The notes below the pieces were generated by a model. The model was not told the DNA's origin. It did no database searches and saw nothing but the letters and a program-made list of their open reading frames with translations. Both the position numbers and the translations under genes were made by a program. A stretch of DNA of 8,520 bases from Desulfobacteraceae bacterium (GTDB lineage: Bacteria > Desulfobacterota > Desulfobacteria > Desulfobacterales > Desulfobacteraceae). Shown here piece by piece: positions 7,141 through 8,520 of this stretch (the first letter of the stretch is position 1; every line of letters starts with the position of its first letter). Location of the stretch: the NCBI GenBank assembly GCA_030638935.1, contig DAOWDR010000212.1, positions 1 to 8,520 of the forward strand, given 5' to 3'.

Positions 7141-7196
7141 AAATTGTTAAAAAAAATAAAAAAAGAGTTGCTAAAAAAAATGGTTTCTGATAGAAA
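7141..7196 (+). promoter_or_regulatory. Stable-RNA-type promoter for tRNA-His with A-tract upstream element
   Basis: TTGCTA (7168-7173, 4 of 6 consensus) and TAGAAA (7191-7196, 4 of 6) are 17 bp apart, and the -10 box ends 16 bp before the tRNA. A nearly pure A/T stretch (7141-7164) lies directly upstream of the -35, where an UP element binds the RNA polymerase alpha subunits. The bases after the -10 box are G/C-rich (gcggg), as in stringently controlled stable-RNA promoters. The functional reading is inference from position and composition. Confidence 0.5.
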
Positions 7197-7212
7197 GCGG
7201 GAGTTATTTTGA

Positions 7213-7289
<77 letters not shown>

Positions 7290-7299
7290 TTCTTTCCTT

Positions 7300-7313
7300 T
7301 CCAGTTTCCTGGA
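7300..7313 (+). promoter_or_regulatory. Small hairpin covering an upstream Shine-Dalgarno
   Basis: TCCAG-TTTC-CTGGA forms a 5-bp stem with a 4-base loop, extendable by one G-U pair. It includes most of the GGAG (7311-7314) that would serve an ATG at 7320. If formed in the RNA it would hide that site and favour initiation at the ATG at 7371. Short and marginal; the role is inferred. Confidence 0.25.
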
Positions 7314-7370
7314 GCCCATATGACTCACATAAAAAGTAAGATCTACAACCATAATAAAAGGGATACGCCC

Positions 7371-8435
7371 ATGGTAACCTCCTTCGTTCAAAGAAGACCC
7401 CATTATCTGTTGACATGGCTGCTGACAGTCGGCCTTGTTTTGATTTTGTTTCTTTTGCCGTCCTCGTCCCGGGCAGCAACAGTTGAAAAACTTAAGGACG
7501 GCATCTATGCAGAGTTTGAAACAACCAGGGGAATTATCCTGGCAGAGCTCTACTATAAACGTGTCCCCAATACAGTGGCTAATTTTGTGGGGCTTGCCCA
7601 GGGCACAAAGGCCTCAAACCAGGCAACAGGTACAAAGTTTTATGACGGCCTGACCTTTCACCGGGTTATTCCCGATTTCATGATCCAGGGTGGAGATCCG
7701 GAAGGCAGCGGCATGGGCGGCCCAGGGTATCAATTTGCAGATGAGTTTCATCCTACCCTTACCCACAGCGGCCCCGGGATCCTTTCCATGGCAAATTCAG
7801 GCCCCAATACCAATGGGAGCCAATTTTTTATCACCCACAAGGCAACCCCGTGGCTTGATTTCAAACACTCGGTATTTGGCCGGGTGGTAGCGGGCATGGA
7901 TGTGGTCAATGCCATCCGCAAGGGCGACCGGATTGAAAAACTGATCATTATCCGCAAAGGACCGGACGCCAAGGCTTTTAAAACCGATCAGGCAAGCCTT
8001 GATGCTGCCCGTAGCAAATTGCTGGCCCAAAAAGAGGCTGAGATCAAAGAATATAATTTCATATTTGAGAAAAAAATGATGGCCAAACATCCCGGTGCCG
8101 AAAAAATACAGTCCGGGCTCATGTATGTGCCTCTGAAAGTGGGAACCGGGCCGGCCATCAAGGCAGGTGACCTGGTAAAAATCCATTATACCGGTGTGCT
8201 GGAAGACGGGAAAAAGTTTGACTCATCCCGGGACCGGGGAAAGCCAATCCAATTTGTCATTGGAAAGGGAGAGGTTATCAAGGGATGGGATCTTGGTCTT
8301 TCCGGTATGAAAAAAGGAGAGATGAGGCGGCTGTTGATTTCCTATCCTTTGGCCTATGGAGAGAAAGGCTATCCAGGCATTATTCCGCCCAAAGCCACCT
8401 TGATTTTTGATGTGGAGCTGGTAGATTTCAAATGA
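7371..8435 (+). CDS. Exported dual-family peptidyl-prolyl isomerase (cyclophilin-FKBP fusion)
   Basis: This 354-residue protein catalyses proline cis-trans isomerisation and probably helps fold envelope proteins. Residues 1-35 form a signal peptide: QRR, a hydrophobic core at about 12-30, and a likely cleavage site after SRA. A cyclophilin domain spans about 45-197, with FHRVIPDFMIQGGDP (97-110) supplying Arg98, Phe103, Met104 and Gln106, NGSQFFIT (148-155) and Trp161. A charged helical linker (about 205-245) leads to an FKBP domain (250-354) with IHYTG (271-275), FDSS (283-286), VIKGW (302-306), AYGEKG (328-333) and IFDVEL (345-350). Active-site residues look intact in both domains. The start at 7371 gives a normal signal peptide and has AAGGG eight bases upstream. 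An in-frame ATG at 7320 with GGAG would add 17 residues and is the alternative. The frame stays open further upstream into tRNA-His, which cannot be coding. No lipobox is seen, so the protein is probably periplasmic and soluble. Confidence 0.93.
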   Translation: MVTSFVQRRPHYLLTWLLTVGLVLILFLLPSSSRAATVEKLKDGIYAEFETTRGIILAELYYKRVPNTVANFVGLAQGTKASNQATGTKFYDGLTFHRVIPDFMIQGGDPEGSGMGGPGYQFADEFHPTLTHSGPGILSMANSGPNTNGSQFFITHKATPWLDFKHSVFGRVVAGMDVVNAIRKGDRIEKLIIIRKGPDAKAFKTDQASLDAARSKLLAQKEAEIKEYNFIFEKKMMAKHPGAEKIQSGLMYVPLKVGTGPAIKAGDLVKIHYTGVLEDGKKFDSSRDRGKPIQFVIGKGEVIKGWDLGLSGMKKGEMRRLLISYPLAYGEKGYPGIIPPKATLIFDVELVDFK

Positions 8436-8520
8436 ACTCCAACCCGGGAAGAAACTTAAGACGGGTATCCTGTAAGGTTTTCCCTAGAACAGGGGCATGG
8501 CCGGCATCTGTTTTAGGATA
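8432..8520 (+). CDS. Possible partial gene overlapping the isomerase stop, running off the window
   Basis: An ATG at 8432 overlaps the isomerase TGA in the arrangement ATGA. The frame stays open for 29 codons to the window edge (beginning MNSNPGRNLRRVSCKVF). A 4-bp stop/start overlap is a common sign of translational coupling. However, there is no clear Shine-Dalgarno at proper distance, the product is not recognisable, and an open run this short is quite possible by chance. Reported as a candidate only. Confidence 0.25.
   Translation, partial: MNSNPGRNLRRVSCKVFPRTGAWPASVLG

Noticed and set aside
8469..8493. CCTGT...ACAGG hairpin after the isomerase gene as a terminator
   Set aside because: The stem is interrupted and no T-run follows directly, so it does not meet the pattern of an intrinsic terminator.

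Overview
The window carries five clearly recognisable protein genes, one small hypothetical membrane-protein gene and one tRNA gene, packed tightly with little intergenic DNA. The GC content is moderate. A SelB factor, KdnA/KdnB-type sugar enzymes, several radical-SAM proteins and the codon style together suggest a Gram-negative anaerobe or sulfate reducer of the Desulfobacterota (Desulfobacterales-like). That placement is inference from gene content and recalled family resemblance, not a computed result.

Layout. Positions 25-2340 (minus strand) hold a two-gene operon, kdnA then kdnB, which should convert Kdo to 8-amino-3,8-dideoxy-Kdo (Kdo8N) for lipopolysaccharide. A 226-bp divergent intergenic region (2341-2566) carries candidate promoters in both directions and an 18-bp operator-like dyad. 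Positions 2567-4946 (plus strand) hold a radical-SAM protein of unknown function with an unusual CX4CX2C cluster motif. It overlaps hemW, the radical-SAM heme chaperone, by 8 bp. hemW meets selB tail to tail, with the two stop codons overlapping. selB (minus strand, 6856-4943) encodes the selenocysteine-specific elongation factor and sits behind a 56-residue two-helix membrane protein (7051-6881), with a good sigma70-type promoter at 7086-7114. On the plus strand follow tRNA-His (7213-7289), with its own stable-RNA-like promoter, and a secreted dual-family peptidyl-prolyl isomerase (cyclophilin fused to FKBP). A possible further gene begins in a 4-bp stop/start overlap and runs off the right edge.

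Functional links. KdnB and KdnA form a two-step pathway. HemW and SelB are cofactor and translation functions of the kind anaerobic respiration depends on. The immunophilin is an envelope folding factor. I see no mobile element, CRISPR array, phage gene or defence system. The most interesting points are the Kdo8N gene pair in a probable non-Shewanella background, the two-family isomerase fusion, the unassigned radical-SAM protein with non-canonical cysteine spacing and a possible operator, and the tRNA-His/isomerase transcription unit.
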